A stretch of 64,000 nt of DNA from Planctomycetota bacterium (GTDB lineage Bacteria > Planctomycetota > Planctomycetia > Pirellulales > Lacipirellulaceae). The notes beneath the pieces are model-generated. The model was given only the letters and a program-made list of their open reading frames with translations, did not search any database and was not told where the DNA came from. The DNA lies in contig JAJDED010000015.1 of the NCBI GenBank assembly GCA_029259915.1, positions 43,453 to 107,452 on the forward strand. Direction: 5' to 3'. The position numbers and the translations under genes are program-made. This document shows, in pieces, positions 9,120 through 18,606 of the stretch (positions are counted from its first letter, which is position 1; the number at the start of each line of letters is the position of its first letter).

Positions 9120-9253
9120 CACATGGATGCCGAAAAATTCTATCGCGAAGCTCCGCAGACCTCCCAGAACCCCTGCGGCAACTCTTCTCTGCTTCGCTAA
9201 TTTATCTAGTCATATCAACCATGCGGTGAATAGATTTTTTCCTCTCTATTTTC

Positions 9254-9553
9254 TTGACAAACTCGTATTGCACTATTCTTTCGATCGGGGCAAGAATGGG
9301 CGCGCAATCGGTCATAGAGTGTCTCGCCTTAAGAGGAGGTGAGGCGATTCAAGGAATTCGACCAAAAACAGAAAAGGTTGTGTTATGGATTACACGGCCC
9401 TTCTTGGCGTTGACCCAAACGCTGAAGGATTGGAATCGGAAGAAAGAACTTCGCGCATACCGAAAGCGCATAAGCGGCGAGATCGTTCTCGCAAAAAGCG
9501 AAGGCCTGCACGTCCCGAAGGATACATGGGTCAACGATCCAACAGGCGAGTAA
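9254..9553 (+). CDS. Small hypothetical protein (doubtful)
   Basis: A 99-residue open frame with no recognised domain. Its last 45 residues are charged and helical in character (KDWNRKKELRAYRKRISGE). A strong AGGAGGTGA-like Shine-Dalgarno sequence sits inside the frame near 9331-9342, with no ATG at normal spacing in this frame. An overlapping frame from the ATG at about 9385 gives a very basic 59-residue peptide starting MDYTALLGVDPNAEG. Only one of the two is likely real and I cannot decide which. Confidence 0.3.
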   Translation: MTNSYCTILSIGARMGAQSVIECLALRGGEAIQGIRPKTEKVVLWITRPFLALTQTLKDWNRKKELRAYRKRISGEIVLAKSEGLHVPKDTWVNDPTGE

Positions 9554-9648
9554 AAAAGATTTGATTGGCTAAGTAGTCAAATCGAATCTCTGACAGTGCG
9601 CAGACAATGCAGCGCTGGCGCTCGGTTTGTTACCGTTGCGGGCGAAGG

Positions 9649-10275
9649 TTACTCTTGAAGTTCCTGCCCGGGAACCTGCAAATTGGGTGTAGACTCGTCC
9701 GTTTGGACTTTTCTCGCAGAGCGTTTTCTCTTCCGTTCCACGTCTACGACAAAATCGCCCTTCAAGAAGTTGCGTCCTATCAACATCGGATACTTCATGT
9801 GCGAACGATCGTTCAGAGTGACCAACACTTTCTTTTTCACATCTTTCCAACGCAGTGTGACATAGACCTTGTAGCGATGCTCTTCCTCTTCGGAAGTCTT
9901 CACTAGCCCCACTTCGGCGATCCTGCTCTCGATCCATTCCGACTTGCCATCATGGTTCTTTACGCGAAAGCGGATCTGCTTGCCGACGTTGTCGGCCATC
10001 TCCTCGGCTTCATCTTCGATAACCCAATCTTCCGCATTCAAAGACGAAGTGGTTGCCCCCGTATCTATGCGCGCCTTGAAGAGCAGGTCGGTTTTGACTT
10101 CTTCGATGGTAGCCGTGGCTCCGATAACGTGTTTTTCACCCAACGCCGTGGAAGACTCCTCCGCCCAACTCGCAGAAGCTTGTCCAAAAATGAAAAGCGC
10201 GAGTGAGGCCAAGGCCACCAGAAAACGGCTTGTGCAAAACTGGCTTCTCTTGATGTGGTTCGTATTGCGAAGCAT
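9649..10275 (-). CDS. Exported retropepsin-like (RimK-associated type) aspartic protease domain protein
   Basis: A 208-residue protein of the family often named ATP-dependent zinc protease, which has a retropepsin-like fold. The key motif ARIDTGATTSSL holds the catalytic Asp of a DTG(A/S) site. The family segments RFRVKNHDGKSEWIES and MKYPMLIGRNFLKGDF are both present. The N-terminus has a signal-like hydrophobic stretch (RFLVALASLALFIFGQAS). I start at the ATG at 10275, because the longer frame adds an arginine/histidine-rich leader before the signal. The C-terminus is basic (VERKRKRSARK). It probably acts outside the cytoplasm, judging by the signal peptide. Confidence 0.75.
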   Translation of the reverse strand: MLRNTNHIKRSQFCTSRFLVALASLALFIFGQASASWAEESSTALGEKHVIGATATIEEVKTDLLFKARIDTGATTSSLNAEDWVIEDEAEEMADNVGKQIRFRVKNHDGKSEWIESRIAEVGLVKTSEEEEHRYKVYVTLRWKDVKKKVLVTLNDRSHMKYPMLIGRNFLKGDFVVDVERKRKRSARKVQTDESTPNLQVPGQELQE

Positions 10276-10578
10276 GATCCAACTTAAGGTGTGACAATTG
10301 TCAACTTGGAAACAATGGCTTGAATGAAATAGGGGGTGCGAAGCATCAGCGCCTCTCAACAACCTACGTCGGAGGAGAGATTCAAGACAATTCAAGTGAC
10401 CTTAGCAATGCCAGTTGGAAATAAGTGCTAGCACCATGGGGCACGGCAACCGGGTGCTAGCTTGGGTAGGCACAAGATGTCGTAAGCTTGGCGTTCTTAA
10501 CCCGTAGTTCGCGGCAAGCTAAGAAGTGAGCGAATGCGGGTGCGCACCGCCTATCGCTGCACTATTGTTGTAGAATAT
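10276..10578. other. Intergenic, one hairpin
   Basis: About 300 bases with no convincing gene. GCTAGCACC (10427-10435) and GGTGCTAGC (10453-10461) form a perfect 9-bp stem around a 17-base loop. A related GTGCTAGCAC palindrome recurs near 17588. Nothing else stands out. Confidence 0.45.
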
Positions 10579-10809
10579 TCAGGAGCCGGCAGACTGCACT
10601 AACGCGGAACCGGAGGCTACGAATTGCGCATCAGAAATTGTTGATTCGTTGAGTGGATCGATGAATTTCACCGTGTTTATCACTTCGAAGCTGAGCAACA
10701 TAAAGCGTCCTCCAGCCACGTCGGGGTTGGTACGTTCCAACAGGAGCAAATCGTCTCGGAGCCAAAAATTCTTGAAGGGCATCGACTCGTCAAGCAAAGT
10801 GACTAACAC
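10579..10809 (-). CDS. Small conserved-looking hypothetical protein
   Basis: A 76-residue protein. The core VTLLDESMPFKNFWLRDDLLLLERTNPD followed by GRFMLLSFEVINTVKFIDPL reads as a compact beta-rich domain with balanced composition, unlike random frames. The only start is GTG at 10809. The frame stays open for about 9 codons upstream to a TAG, with no better start. It could be a short conserved planctomycete protein or the tail of a decayed larger gene. The function is unknown. Confidence 0.5.
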   Translation of the reverse strand: MLVTLLDESMPFKNFWLRDDLLLLERTNPDVAGGRFMLLSFEVINTVKFIDPLNESTISDAQFVASGSALVQSAGS

Positions 10810-11229
10810 ACCCCGTTGAGGAAAATCTGAGGGCTAATCGCTAAAAAAGGATTTCCTACATTCGCGAGAGGACATTTTTTTTACCTAACTATTTCGCATC
10901 TCTATGTGCCTGGGCAGTGTATGTTTTCAGAAAGAGGATATCTTGCAAACATGCCGCGATACGACTAGCGGAGGGAGAAACCCAGAGGTTTTGTTTTTGA
11001 CATCTTGTTCCTGGGGTTGTAACACCATATGAGGCTTCCACAAAACAAATGTTTGTTGGTTCCTCAACTCCTCAATACCGATACAACCGTTACAAGCCTT
11101 GCAACAACGCGAAATTCTTGGCCCTGGGTCTAAGCCATAAGGTATGTTTCATTGATGCGAAAATGTCGCTCGATGATCCACTCACGGTAAACCTGCCAAC
11201 AGTTTACTTGCCCGCCTAGGAGCCCGCCC
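10810..11229. other. Intergenic, nothing recognised
   Basis: About 420 bases, AT-richer than its surroundings, between a minus-strand and a plus-strand small gene. Promoters for both are expected here but I cannot point to reliable boxes. No RNA gene was recognised. Confidence 0.4.
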
Positions 11230-11466
11230 ATGACTACGATTGTTCCACCAGCCCCAGCTCCATTTATCGATCGCCGGCAACCTGGCGATCCACCGTCGAC
11301 GGTTGGCCGCGAACGCCGACAATTCGTCAACAGCCACAACGAACTGTCTCCCGACGCTGCCGAGCTTGCCCAATCAATCGATCAATACAAGCTGCAGCAT
11401 CGCCGTCGGTTTATCAATTTCGAGGAAATGCTTTCGATATTCAAATCACTCGGATATCACAAGTAA
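11230..11466 (+). CDS. Small conserved planctomycete protein
   Basis: A 78-residue protein. The Pro-rich start (MTTIVPPAPAPFIDRRQPGD) is followed by a helical core RRQFVNSHNELSPDAAELAQ, then IDQYKLQHRRRFINFEEML and the ending SIFKSLGYHK. The segment around HRRRFINFEEMLSIFKSLGY is one I recognise as a recurrent short planctomycete protein, though without known function. It has no signal peptide or TM segment and is predicted cytoplasmic. It stands alone on the plus strand, tail to tail with the CNNM pair. Confidence 0.72.
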   Translation: MTTIVPPAPAPFIDRRQPGDPPSTVGRERRQFVNSHNELSPDAAELAQSIDQYKLQHRRRFINFEEMLSIFKSLGYHK

Positions 11467-11525
11467 AAGACAACTCATTTTGACCGTAAATGGCGTTTGG
11501 CGGATTGGCTATGCAAGCGTGCCAA

Positions 11526-12491
11526 TCACTGCGCACGCAGAAGTGCCATTCTTAGTTCCCGCCCGGTAACGAAACCGACGGTGCGGCCTTCGTCGTCGAC
11601 CACGTGTCCCAGCGGATCCTCGGCCTGGCTTAGCATTCTCAGAGCAGACAGACACGATTGGGTATCTCGAAGCGACACCAGGGGCAGAGGCTCCGGGAGT
11701 GTCGGCTTGTCGTCGAGATACAAGTCGACCATTCGCAGATAGCCGACCAACTGCCGTTTTTGACGAGGGTCTTCTACGGGAAGAAGCGTACGCCGGTGAC
11801 GCTGCGCCAGGCGTAGGATATCGCTTTTCTTCATGGTGGTCGTCACGCGCAAAACGCGCCCCGAGGGCGAGGCAAAGCTCTTCACCGGCTGTGCGGCCAC
11901 GGCCAGCATCGCTTGGGCCAACGATTGTTGCACGGGACGCAGAATGCCTGCTTCGTGTCCTTCGGAAATGAGCTCCGCTAATTCTCTTCGGGCCAGAGTC
12001 AATCTCAGTTCCTGCGGGGAAGTGCGCGATAAGAGCTGCACCACGCGACCAAAGGTCCACAACAGAATAATGACCGGTGCGAACAAACAGGTACAAACAA
12101 AAAGCGCCGGCGCACAACGCTTCAGCAATCGGTTGGGGGCATCATAGAAAAGATTCTTAGGCAGCAACTCTCCCCCCAAAAAAACAACCGGCGCAATGAC
12201 GATTGGCCCTAACAGATCAACCCATACTCCCCCCAGGGGAAACAATCTTTGGCAACCCATCACCGCCGAAAGCGAAGTCAGATAGTTAGCCAAGTTGTTG
12301 CCAATCAACGTCGTAGCCACGAAAAGCGTAGGCTGATTGGCGAACCACAGCAAAGACTGTGAAATCCAATTCCCCCCCAAGGCCTCAATGGCAAGCCGAA
12401 CACGAGTCACCCGATAGAATCCCGTTTCGCACCCGCTGAAAAACGCACTCAACAGGATGCCACCGATCAACAGCAGCAAGACAAGCATCAT
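11526..12491 (-). CDS. CNNM/CorB-type transporter with CBS pair (second paralogue)
   Basis: A 321-residue membrane protein. The N-terminal DUF21/CNNM domain has four hydrophobic segments, starting with MMLVLLLLIGGILLSAFFSG and including a CETGFYRVTRVRL motif typical of CNNM proteins. The C-terminal part has CBS-like units around SDILRLAQRHRRTLLPVEDP and LGHVVDDEGRTVGFVTGREL. The family exports Mg2+ or Co2+, or takes part in metal homeostasis. It lacks the C-terminal CorC/HlyC domain that its neighbour keeps. Its ATG overlaps the neighbour's stop by 4 bases, so the two are translationally coupled. Confidence 0.85.
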   Translation of the reverse strand: MMLVLLLLIGGILLSAFFSGCETGFYRVTRVRLAIEALGGNWISQSLLWFANQPTLFVATTLIGNNLANYLTSLSAVMGCQRLFPLGGVWVDLLGPIVIAPVVFLGGELLPKNLFYDAPNRLLKRCAPALFVCTCLFAPVIILLWTFGRVVQLLSRTSPQELRLTLARRELAELISEGHEAGILRPVQQSLAQAMLAVAAQPVKSFASPSGRVLRVTTTMKKSDILRLAQRHRRTLLPVEDPRQKRQLVGYLRMVDLYLDDKPTLPEPLPLVSLRDTQSCLSALRMLSQAEDPLGHVVDDEGRTVGFVTGRELRMALLRAQ

Positions 12492-13753
12492 GACTTCTCT
12501 CCTGGTCGATCGGTGCGTCGTAATTCAACAGATATCTGTCCCATAGGATCGGCTTCGATTACGCGAATCTCGAACACGTACCACTGCACGGTATCTCCAC
12601 CCGTTGGCAAACTTTGGAGTTGTTCCTGCACAATTCCCGCAATGGTCGTGCTTTTGCTGCGTGGCAAATCCAATTCGAAAGCGCGTCCTAAACGCCGCAA
12701 ACTCGTCATGCCAGTCACTCGCCAGAGATTCTCTCCGATCTGTTGGATTGGCGAGGTGGCCAACAGCCGCACACTGCGGCTTGCCTGATCCTCGAACACG
12801 GTATGCAACAGGTCTTCCAAGGTGATGATGCCGATCGTCTCGCCTAATTCGTTAATGATCGCGGCGACTTCGCGCTGGCTCGACTGAAGTTCGTCGAACA
12901 CCGCCGCCACCGACGCACACCAAGGCACCACCACCACAGGTTGCGCGAAATGTTCAAGATGACGCCGGGGAATTGTAGAAAGATTCTTCAATGCAATCGC
13001 GCTGACGATTTCGTCGCTTTCGGGCTCGGTCACCAGCAAGTATCCACTGCGAGTGAGTTGGCCGCCCAATGCCTCCAAATCGACTGGCGGCGTGAACGAT
13101 TGATATTGCGTGCGAGGGCGCATCAACTCCTCGGCCCGCAAATCGGAAAGCGAAACAATATTTTGCAAAGCCAATCGTTCCTGCGCAGCAAGCTCCTCGT
13201 CGGCAGTAGAAACCGTGATCGCTTGCTCCAGATCGCTCAGTTCTAGATAAGGCTCGACACGAAAACCAGGAAACAATAGCCGCCGCAAAGCTCGGTTGAC
13301 CGCTGAAAAAATCGGAGCAACCGGATCGAACGTCCGCACTGCTGCCGCCAATGGCAAACCAATCAAGCTCGACATAGCGCGAGGCATCTTCACGCCGACC
13401 GTTTTTGGAATCATCTCGCTGACCAAGATAATCGCCAGCAAAGACACGACGGCGGTAAAACCGGCTTCGGCATGGCGACCTTGTTTTTCCAATTGGATGC
13501 CGATGACCGATGCCAAAGCAAAGTAGCAGATGTTGACCATCAGGTTCCAAAAGAGAATTGCCGTCAGCAGTCGATCGGGCTTGCCGAGCAGTCCGATGGC
13601 AACCCGCTGGGCAGCCGAGCCCGCTTGAAGCGCGCGGCGATCGTCGCTTTGCAGAGAAAAGAGCGCCGCTTCGCTGCAAGAAAAAAAAGCTGAAGCGGTC
13701 GCAAGCGCGGCCATTGCCGCCATAAGTGGGCCAAATTCTTGGAACAGGTTCAC
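12488..13753 (-). CDS. CNNM/CorB-type transporter with CBS and CorC/HlyC domains (first paralogue)
   Basis: A 421-residue hemolysin-C-like/CNNM protein. It has a DUF21 membrane domain with FFSCSEAALFSLQSDDRRAL, then a CBS pair (around LMRPRTQYQSFTPP and EVAAIINELGETIGIITLED). A C-terminal transporter-associated domain ends with WYVFEIRVIEADPMGQISVE. The likely role is divalent cation efflux in the cytoplasmic membrane. It is immediately upstream of the shorter paralogue in the same transcript, and both lie 56 bases downstream of an ABC permease. A heteromer of the two paralogues is plausible (inference). Confidence 0.88.
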   Translation of the reverse strand: MNLFQEFGPLMAAMAALATASAFFSCSEAALFSLQSDDRRALQAGSAAQRVAIGLLGKPDRLLTAILFWNLMVNICYFALASVIGIQLEKQGRHAEAGFTAVVSLLAIILVSEMIPKTVGVKMPRAMSSLIGLPLAAAVRTFDPVAPIFSAVNRALRRLLFPGFRVEPYLELSDLEQAITVSTADEELAAQERLALQNIVSLSDLRAEELMRPRTQYQSFTPPVDLEALGGQLTRSGYLLVTEPESDEIVSAIALKNLSTIPRRHLEHFAQPVVVVPWCASVAAVFDELQSSQREVAAIINELGETIGIITLEDLLHTVFEDQASRSVRLLATSPIQQIGENLWRVTGMTSLRRLGRAFELDLPRSKSTTIAGIVQEQLQSLPTGGDTVQWYVFEIRVIEADPMGQISVELRRTDRPGEKS

Positions 13754-13809
13754 GTTGTCTTCTCACTGAGGGTCGCAGCTAGAGCTTTTTCTTTCAGGCT
13801 ATCGGTGGA

Positions 13810-15585
13810 TTAGCCCTCGAGGGTCGTAGTTCTGCCGGTAGCCACGTCGAACTCTGCCACTGCCGGCACGAGCATCGCGGCCGTGGCAAAACCATAGGTC
13901 ACAATCGAAACAAGAAATGCGGCACCGAAACTATGTTGCAGAAAACTGGTAATGACATAAAAGGTAGCAAAAGGCGTGAGCAATGACGCGGAAAAAATGG
14001 CTCGCGACGGATTACGGAACCCCAAAGCAAAAAACAATCCCACGCCACCTCCCAGCATAAACGCGATAAATGCCTGAAGTTGATACGTGAACGAGCTTTG
14101 AAACGCCAACATCATCCGCATGCAAACGGCAACCCCCAGGAGCAGGAACAAAACGGTACTCAAACTGACGGCCACCGCCGTGCGAGATTCAAAATACGTC
14201 ATTCCCGCATGCACTCCGAGCACGGCAACAAACGTATTCATCACCAATAGGGCTATAACCAGGAACACCAGATTCTCTGTGGAAATATGCCCAAAATGCC
14301 AAAGCACGATACAAAGGGCCATCGGCAGCAGGATCATTTCCTTAGCGTTGAAAAAGATTCCACCCAGTTTGCCAAAGATGATCTCCTTTGGCGTAAGATC
14401 GGTAACCAATAGCAAATCGAGCGCGCGCAGATCCCGCTCGTTTGTCAGCGAAGTGACCGCCAGCGCGTTGACCAATACCAAACCAAGAACCATCAACGGC
14501 ACAAGTGGTTTGGCTGCCTCGGGAATCAGCGTCCCATATCGCACGCTCTCATTGGAAAGAAGCGCAACGAGCGCAGCCGCACATGTGGCGAAAATCATTA
14601 GGTAAGCAACGCGAACCGCAATAATTTTTTTCCCGTAGGCCCAAGTGCAAATTTCTCGCCAGAGAATGGGGTTATCCCAAACGTTGCGCGACTTTTTCGC
14701 ACGACCGGGCGCAGAAGCGTTTGACACTTGCTGCTGTCCCAAGTGTTCTGCTGGTTGTTCACGCAATACGACGTCTTGAGTGGGATTCCAAACTCTTACC
14801 CGGGCGATGGCCCACAGGTTGATTACAATCGTCGCAACAATGGCACCGAACAGGAATAAATAGACCGGGCCGCCAAACCAAGAAAACGCGGTAGCAGAGA
14901 TATCCTGGGGGTGCATACCGGCAAGTAACGCACGAAGCGGAGAAATCGCTGTGGCCCAATGCACTGCCTCAACATTCGACCAATGTTGGCCAAGCACGCC
15001 GGAGGCAACAATTTCTCCTGAAAGTAGCCACGCCATCAAACAGAGCGCCGTTAGCGCCAGGGATTGAAATGTTTTCTCACGCCACAAGGCAATAGTCGAT
15101 CCCAAGCTCCCGGCGACCATCGCCGCAGTAAGTGTGATTGCCACCACACGGGCAACCTGGGCATAGGAAATCCCCCCCAGCAGCGTAATCAACATCAAAA
15201 GCGCAATACCAGCCACAATCTGCCCCAATACCCCGAGTATGCTAGCCAGAAGTTTTCCCAACACTATCTCGGTATTCGAGAGATTGGTCATCAACAGGAG
15301 ATCGAGCGTTCGCCGGTCTTTTTCCTGAGCAACGGCCGCGGCAGTCAGCAATGCAGAAAACATGACCGCCATTGCCAATTGAAGCGGGGCCAGCAGCATG
15401 AACACCGCCGAGCCAAACCGCGAAAGGTCGCCCAAGCCTCGAACTTGTTGCGAACCTATCAGAATGAGCCAGGCGGTAAGTACCAGCCCGAATAGCGCAG
15501 CGACGTACAATGCCCGCGAAAGATACAATCGCCAGGTGCGAGGAGTCGTGACGACTTCGCGATTAAAAACCGGCCCGACCAGCAA
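13810..15585 (-). CDS. ABC-2 type transporter permease, duplicated
   Basis: A 591-residue protein with about twelve hydrophobic segments in two related halves. Each half carries an ABC-2 signature: AAAVAQEKDRRTLDLLLMTN then TEIVLGKLLASILG (first half), and TSLTNERDLRALDLLLVTD then KEIIFGKLGGIFFN (second half). This is a fused dimer of the permease subunit. No ATPase gene lies next to it in the window, so its partner must be elsewhere. A cytoplasmic linker of about 60 residues (near 255-310) joins the halves. The substrate is unknown. Confidence 0.85.
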   Translation of the reverse strand: MLVGPVFNREVVTTPRTWRLYLSRALYVAALFGLVLTAWLILIGSQQVRGLGDLSRFGSAVFMLLAPLQLAMAVMFSALLTAAAVAQEKDRRTLDLLLMTNLSNTEIVLGKLLASILGVLGQIVAGIALLMLITLLGGISYAQVARVVAITLTAAMVAGSLGSTIALWREKTFQSLALTALCLMAWLLSGEIVASGVLGQHWSNVEAVHWATAISPLRALLAGMHPQDISATAFSWFGGPVYLFLFGAIVATIVINLWAIARVRVWNPTQDVVLREQPAEHLGQQQVSNASAPGRAKKSRNVWDNPILWREICTWAYGKKIIAVRVAYLMIFATCAAALVALLSNESVRYGTLIPEAAKPLVPLMVLGLVLVNALAVTSLTNERDLRALDLLLVTDLTPKEIIFGKLGGIFFNAKEMILLPMALCIVLWHFGHISTENLVFLVIALLVMNTFVAVLGVHAGMTYFESRTAVAVSLSTVLFLLLGVAVCMRMMLAFQSSFTYQLQAFIAFMLGGGVGLFFALGFRNPSRAIFSASLLTPFATFYVITSFLQHSFGAAFLVSIVTYGFATAAMLVPAVAEFDVATGRTTTLEG

Positions 15586-15970
15586 GCTAGTACCCTTCGG
15601 CTAAAATCTCTATCAAAATCGGTCAATGCAGGCTCTCAGCGTGCGCGATACGCACCAACATTCCACTATAGGCAGGGTGGCAAGTCGAGTCGAGCGAGCT
15701 GTTTCTAAGCACTTTTCCGAGAAAAACACGACCACGGTTTCGGAATGTTACTCTAGTCTGCCCGATCCTACAATCTTCCCATACTTAGCAGTATTGAACG
15801 TGGTGAAAAGCGCGAGGCGCAGTCCTACGCGGTGTACTTCATGGGCAATTCGTCTAAAATAGATCGGCTAGGGGTAACTTTTTCAGAAGACCTGCCCAGC
15901 GGAGAGTTCACCGTAAGAAATACGTATGATTGGCCGACAATGAACCTCGGCCCTAAACGTTGAGGAAAAT
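15586..15970. other. Divergent intergenic region
   Basis: 385 bases between the minus-strand ABC permease and the plus-strand TPR gene. Both promoters must lie here. I see no clear operator, RNA or repeat. Confidence 0.4.
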
Positions 15971-17374
15971 ATGGACACGTTAAAAACAATTTTTTTTAGA
16001 CGCTCTGCACGCGATGTTTGGTACGGGGTTGCCATTTTGCTGCTTTGTGGATTGCCGGCAATCCCAGCTCTCGCGCAGGAAAAGGATGACTCCGACGGGA
16101 ATCCTCTCACAACCGAAAACTTAATCGGCGGTGCCGTGTCGATGTCAGGAAAGAGCTACCCGGAAGTCGACAAGGCAATCACCCGGTTTCGCAACGGTGA
16201 TTCCCAGGGCGCAATGGAATTTTTGGAACAAGCTAAAAAGAAATATTCGAAATTGCCGCCATCGGACATAACGATGGCCAAGATGCAAATGGCTGCCCGC
16301 AATGCAAAGGCGGTTCGGTTCTTACTAGAAAGTGCCGTCAAGAATCACCCCGACGATCCGGAGGCTTACTTGCTGTTAGCCGACCAAGCGTTTATTGGTG
16401 GTCGCACGACAGAGGCGCAAGCACTATTTGAATTGGCCGCGCCTTTAATCAAAAAATTCGACGAGAATAAGAAACGGAAGCAGAACTTCTCGATTCGTGT
16501 AATCGCTGGCCGTAGTGCGGTTGCTGAGCGCCGGCAACAGTGGGAACGAGCATACCAACTGCTGAAGGAATGGATCGTGATCGATCCAGAGAGTGCAGCT
16601 GCTCATCAACGGATTGGAATCGTTCTATTCCGACTCGATAAGTCCCGCGAAGCTCTGGAAGAGTTCACCAAAGCGCAAGAACTCAACCCGGAAGTGAGTC
16701 ACCCGTTTATCGTCCTTGGCCAACTGTTTTCCCAAAGTGGCGAAAAAGAAAAGGCTCAAAAGTCGTATGAGAAGGCCTATCGCGACAACAAAAGCGACGC
16801 GCGCGTCGCCCAGGCCTATGCCGAATGGCTCATTCAGGAAGACAAGTTGGAGGAAGCGCAGGCAGTGGCTGCCACACTTCGCAAACAATCTCCCAACGAT
16901 AAAACCGCCCTGCTGTTGGATGGGATAGTCGCTTACATGCAAGGCGACGCCGAAAGGGCTGAACAAGCGCTAACGAAGATCTTGAGTATCAATCATGCCG
17001 ATCCGACGGCAACAAATTTGCTCGCTCTCTTGCTGATTGAAAGCGATGATAAGGCCGACAAGGAACGCGCCCTAAAATACGCTCAGGTCAACGCGGAACG
17101 ATTTGAGACCAGCGTGCAGACCAACGTCACACTAGGCTGGGTCTTATACCGCTTGGGCCGAGCCAACGAAGCCAACGCAGCACTGCAAAAAGGCGCACAA
17201 TCTGGTCAGCTACAATCCGACTCTGCTTACCTCATCGCCAGGATCATGTCCGAACAGGGAAAGAATGAACAAGCTATCAAAGCCTTGGAACAAGTCCTCA
17301 ATAATAAAGCTGGAACCTTTTTGTTCCGCAAGAATGCCGAACAATTGCTCAGCGAGCTTCAGCAAGAAAATTGA
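15971..17374 (+). CDS. Exported tetratricopeptide repeat protein
   Basis: A 467-residue protein. An N-terminal signal or anchor (GVAILLLCGLPAIPALAQE) ends near residue 37. The rest is an array of TPR-like helical hairpins, for example NHPDDPEAYLLLADQAFIGG, IDPESAAAHQRIGIVLFRLD, HPFIVLGQLFSQSGEKEKAQ and RVAQAYAEWLIQEDKLEEAQ. TPR arrays mediate protein-protein contacts, here probably in the periplasm. A hairpin lies about 70 bases after the stop. No enzymatic domain is seen and the partner is unknown. Confidence 0.82.
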   Translation: MDTLKTIFFRRSARDVWYGVAILLLCGLPAIPALAQEKDDSDGNPLTTENLIGGAVSMSGKSYPEVDKAITRFRNGDSQGAMEFLEQAKKKYSKLPPSDITMAKMQMAARNAKAVRFLLESAVKNHPDDPEAYLLLADQAFIGGRTTEAQALFELAAPLIKKFDENKKRKQNFSIRVIAGRSAVAERRQQWERAYQLLKEWIVIDPESAAAHQRIGIVLFRLDKSREALEEFTKAQELNPEVSHPFIVLGQLFSQSGEKEKAQKSYEKAYRDNKSDARVAQAYAEWLIQEDKLEEAQAVAATLRKQSPNDKTALLLDGIVAYMQGDAERAEQALTKILSINHADPTATNLLALLLIESDDKADKERALKYAQVNAERFETSVQTNVTLGWVLYRLGRANEANAALQKGAQSGQLQSDSAYLIARIMSEQGKNEQAIKALEQVLNNKAGTFLFRKNAEQLLSELQQEN

Positions 17375-17444
17375 GGATGCATCCACACCATCCGTGACTG
17401 TGTGAACCCAGAATTTTCAAGCTGCAAAATCAGGGACCAATAAA

Positions 17445-17486
17445 AAAGGTCATGGCAAGTCGATCCGTCGTCTTGCCATGACCTTT
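17445..17486 (-). terminator. Strong hairpin terminator, possibly bidirectional
   Basis: AAAGGTCATGGCAAG (17445-17459) pairs perfectly with CTTGCCATGACCTTT (17472-17486), giving a 15-bp stem and a 12-base loop. Read on the minus strand the stem is followed by a run of T, a classic intrinsic terminator for transcripts from the Cys-rich gene at 17762-18403. On the plus strand it lies 70 bases after the TPR gene but lacks a good T-run. Confidence 0.75.
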
Positions 17487-17761
17487 ATCCTGAAGCAAAA
17501 CACACCGTGTGATTTGCCCTCCCGTTAGCTTTGTATAGTTTCTATCGGCCAGCGCGTACGGTGCGCTGTAGCCCAATTTTTTGGATGGTGCTAGCACTGG
17601 GAACATTTCCGCTTAGAGAAAAAAAGCAGGCAGACTTCCGGATGGAAATCTGCCCACTCTCGGACAGCTTCGTTCGGCAGACCACACTCCCCAGTAGGCC
17701 TAACCGGACTGAAAGCTGAAACGGTTATCGATGAATATGCTTATTTGTCGACTTCAGGGTG
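17487..17761. other. Intergenic tail region
   Basis: About 275 bases between the terminator hairpin and the end of the Cys-rich gene. It contains a GTGCTAGCAC palindrome near 17588, also seen within the hairpin near 10427. I recognise no gene. Confidence 0.35.
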
Positions 17762-18403
17762 CTATTGGGAAATACTTCCTGTCTGGGAAAACCCTAGCGA
17801 TGGCAATGATTCTACCGCAGGACTTGTCGCGGGGGTGATAAGGGCGGGCTGGCCCTCATTCGTCGCCGTTGGCATCTCCAAACCCCCAAGCAAGCCGCCT
17901 CCTTCGACCGGGATGCTGCCCAAAACAACAAACCCCGGCACTTCAACGTTTGCCAGACAATCTGAGCAAACCTGTCCTGAACAACATTCTGTGCCGTGTG
18001 AACAACTACACCCACTCGATGCACAGCATGCCTGGCCACAGCAAGGTCGCAATGGCCCGCGATAGGGACGCACAGCCGTGCAACCACAATGAGCGCGATA
18101 CACCTGATTTCGCCATGCATATCGACAAGGTCCATAAATGCCGCAATATCCCGAGTAAATCGGGTGGCACCACCGGCAAGCCGGTGACGTGGTGCGACTT
18201 GTCTTGCAAGGGCTAAACAGTCCATACCGACAGGAACTTGGATAGCGAGGAATAAAATAATCTTGATTCATGTTCCATTGGCAACCTCCGGAGCAGCCCT
18301 CGGCTGGTACGACAGACCCGTAAGTCTGCCAAAACAGCCGTGCCTCGACTGGGTTTGCGCTGAACAGGGTCGACGTAAATAAGAGTAAAATCAGTGATCG
18401 CAT
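17762..18403 (-). CDS. Secreted cysteine-rich protein
   Basis: A 213-residue protein starting MRSLILLLFTSTLFSANPVEA, a signal peptide with cleavage near residue 21. The mature part has more than twenty cysteines, many as CC or CxxC (GCSGGCQWN, CCGQACCASSGCSC, CCSGQVCSDC). A Cys-free, Gly/Pro-rich tail of about 55 residues follows. The cysteine spacing is irregular and matches no domain I know. It is presumably a disulphide-stabilised envelope protein (inference). I start at the ATG at 18403; the frame is open upstream but that part lacks a signal. Confidence 0.7.
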   Translation of the reverse strand: MRSLILLLFTSTLFSANPVEARLFWQTYGSVVPAEGCSGGCQWNMNQDYFIPRYPSSCRYGLFSPCKTSRTTSPACRWCHPIYSGYCGIYGPCRYAWRNQVYRAHCGCTAVRPYRGPLRPCCGQACCASSGCSCSHGTECCSGQVCSDCLANVEVPGFVVLGSIPVEGGGLLGGLEMPTATNEGQPALITPATSPAVESLPSLGFSQTGSISQ

Positions 18404-18606
18404 CGAAATGTCTTTCTGAGGGAATCTACAGAATCCAGAGGCTTGCGGCCCGTACTTTGTGTCTCTAACGAAACATGGGTCACGCCCGCGTGTTGAGCAA
18501 ATGCAACAGTCTCCTTTTTTACCCCACGAGTTCCTTACCAAGCCGCTACAATCGTCAAGAATCTGCTTGCACAGACCAACCCCACCAGCCCCGATCAACT
18601 CTTGAA

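Noticed and set aside
9253..9281. Promoter-like TTGACA and TATTCT.
   Set aside because: The spacing between them is 14 bases, too short for a standard sigma-70 promoter.
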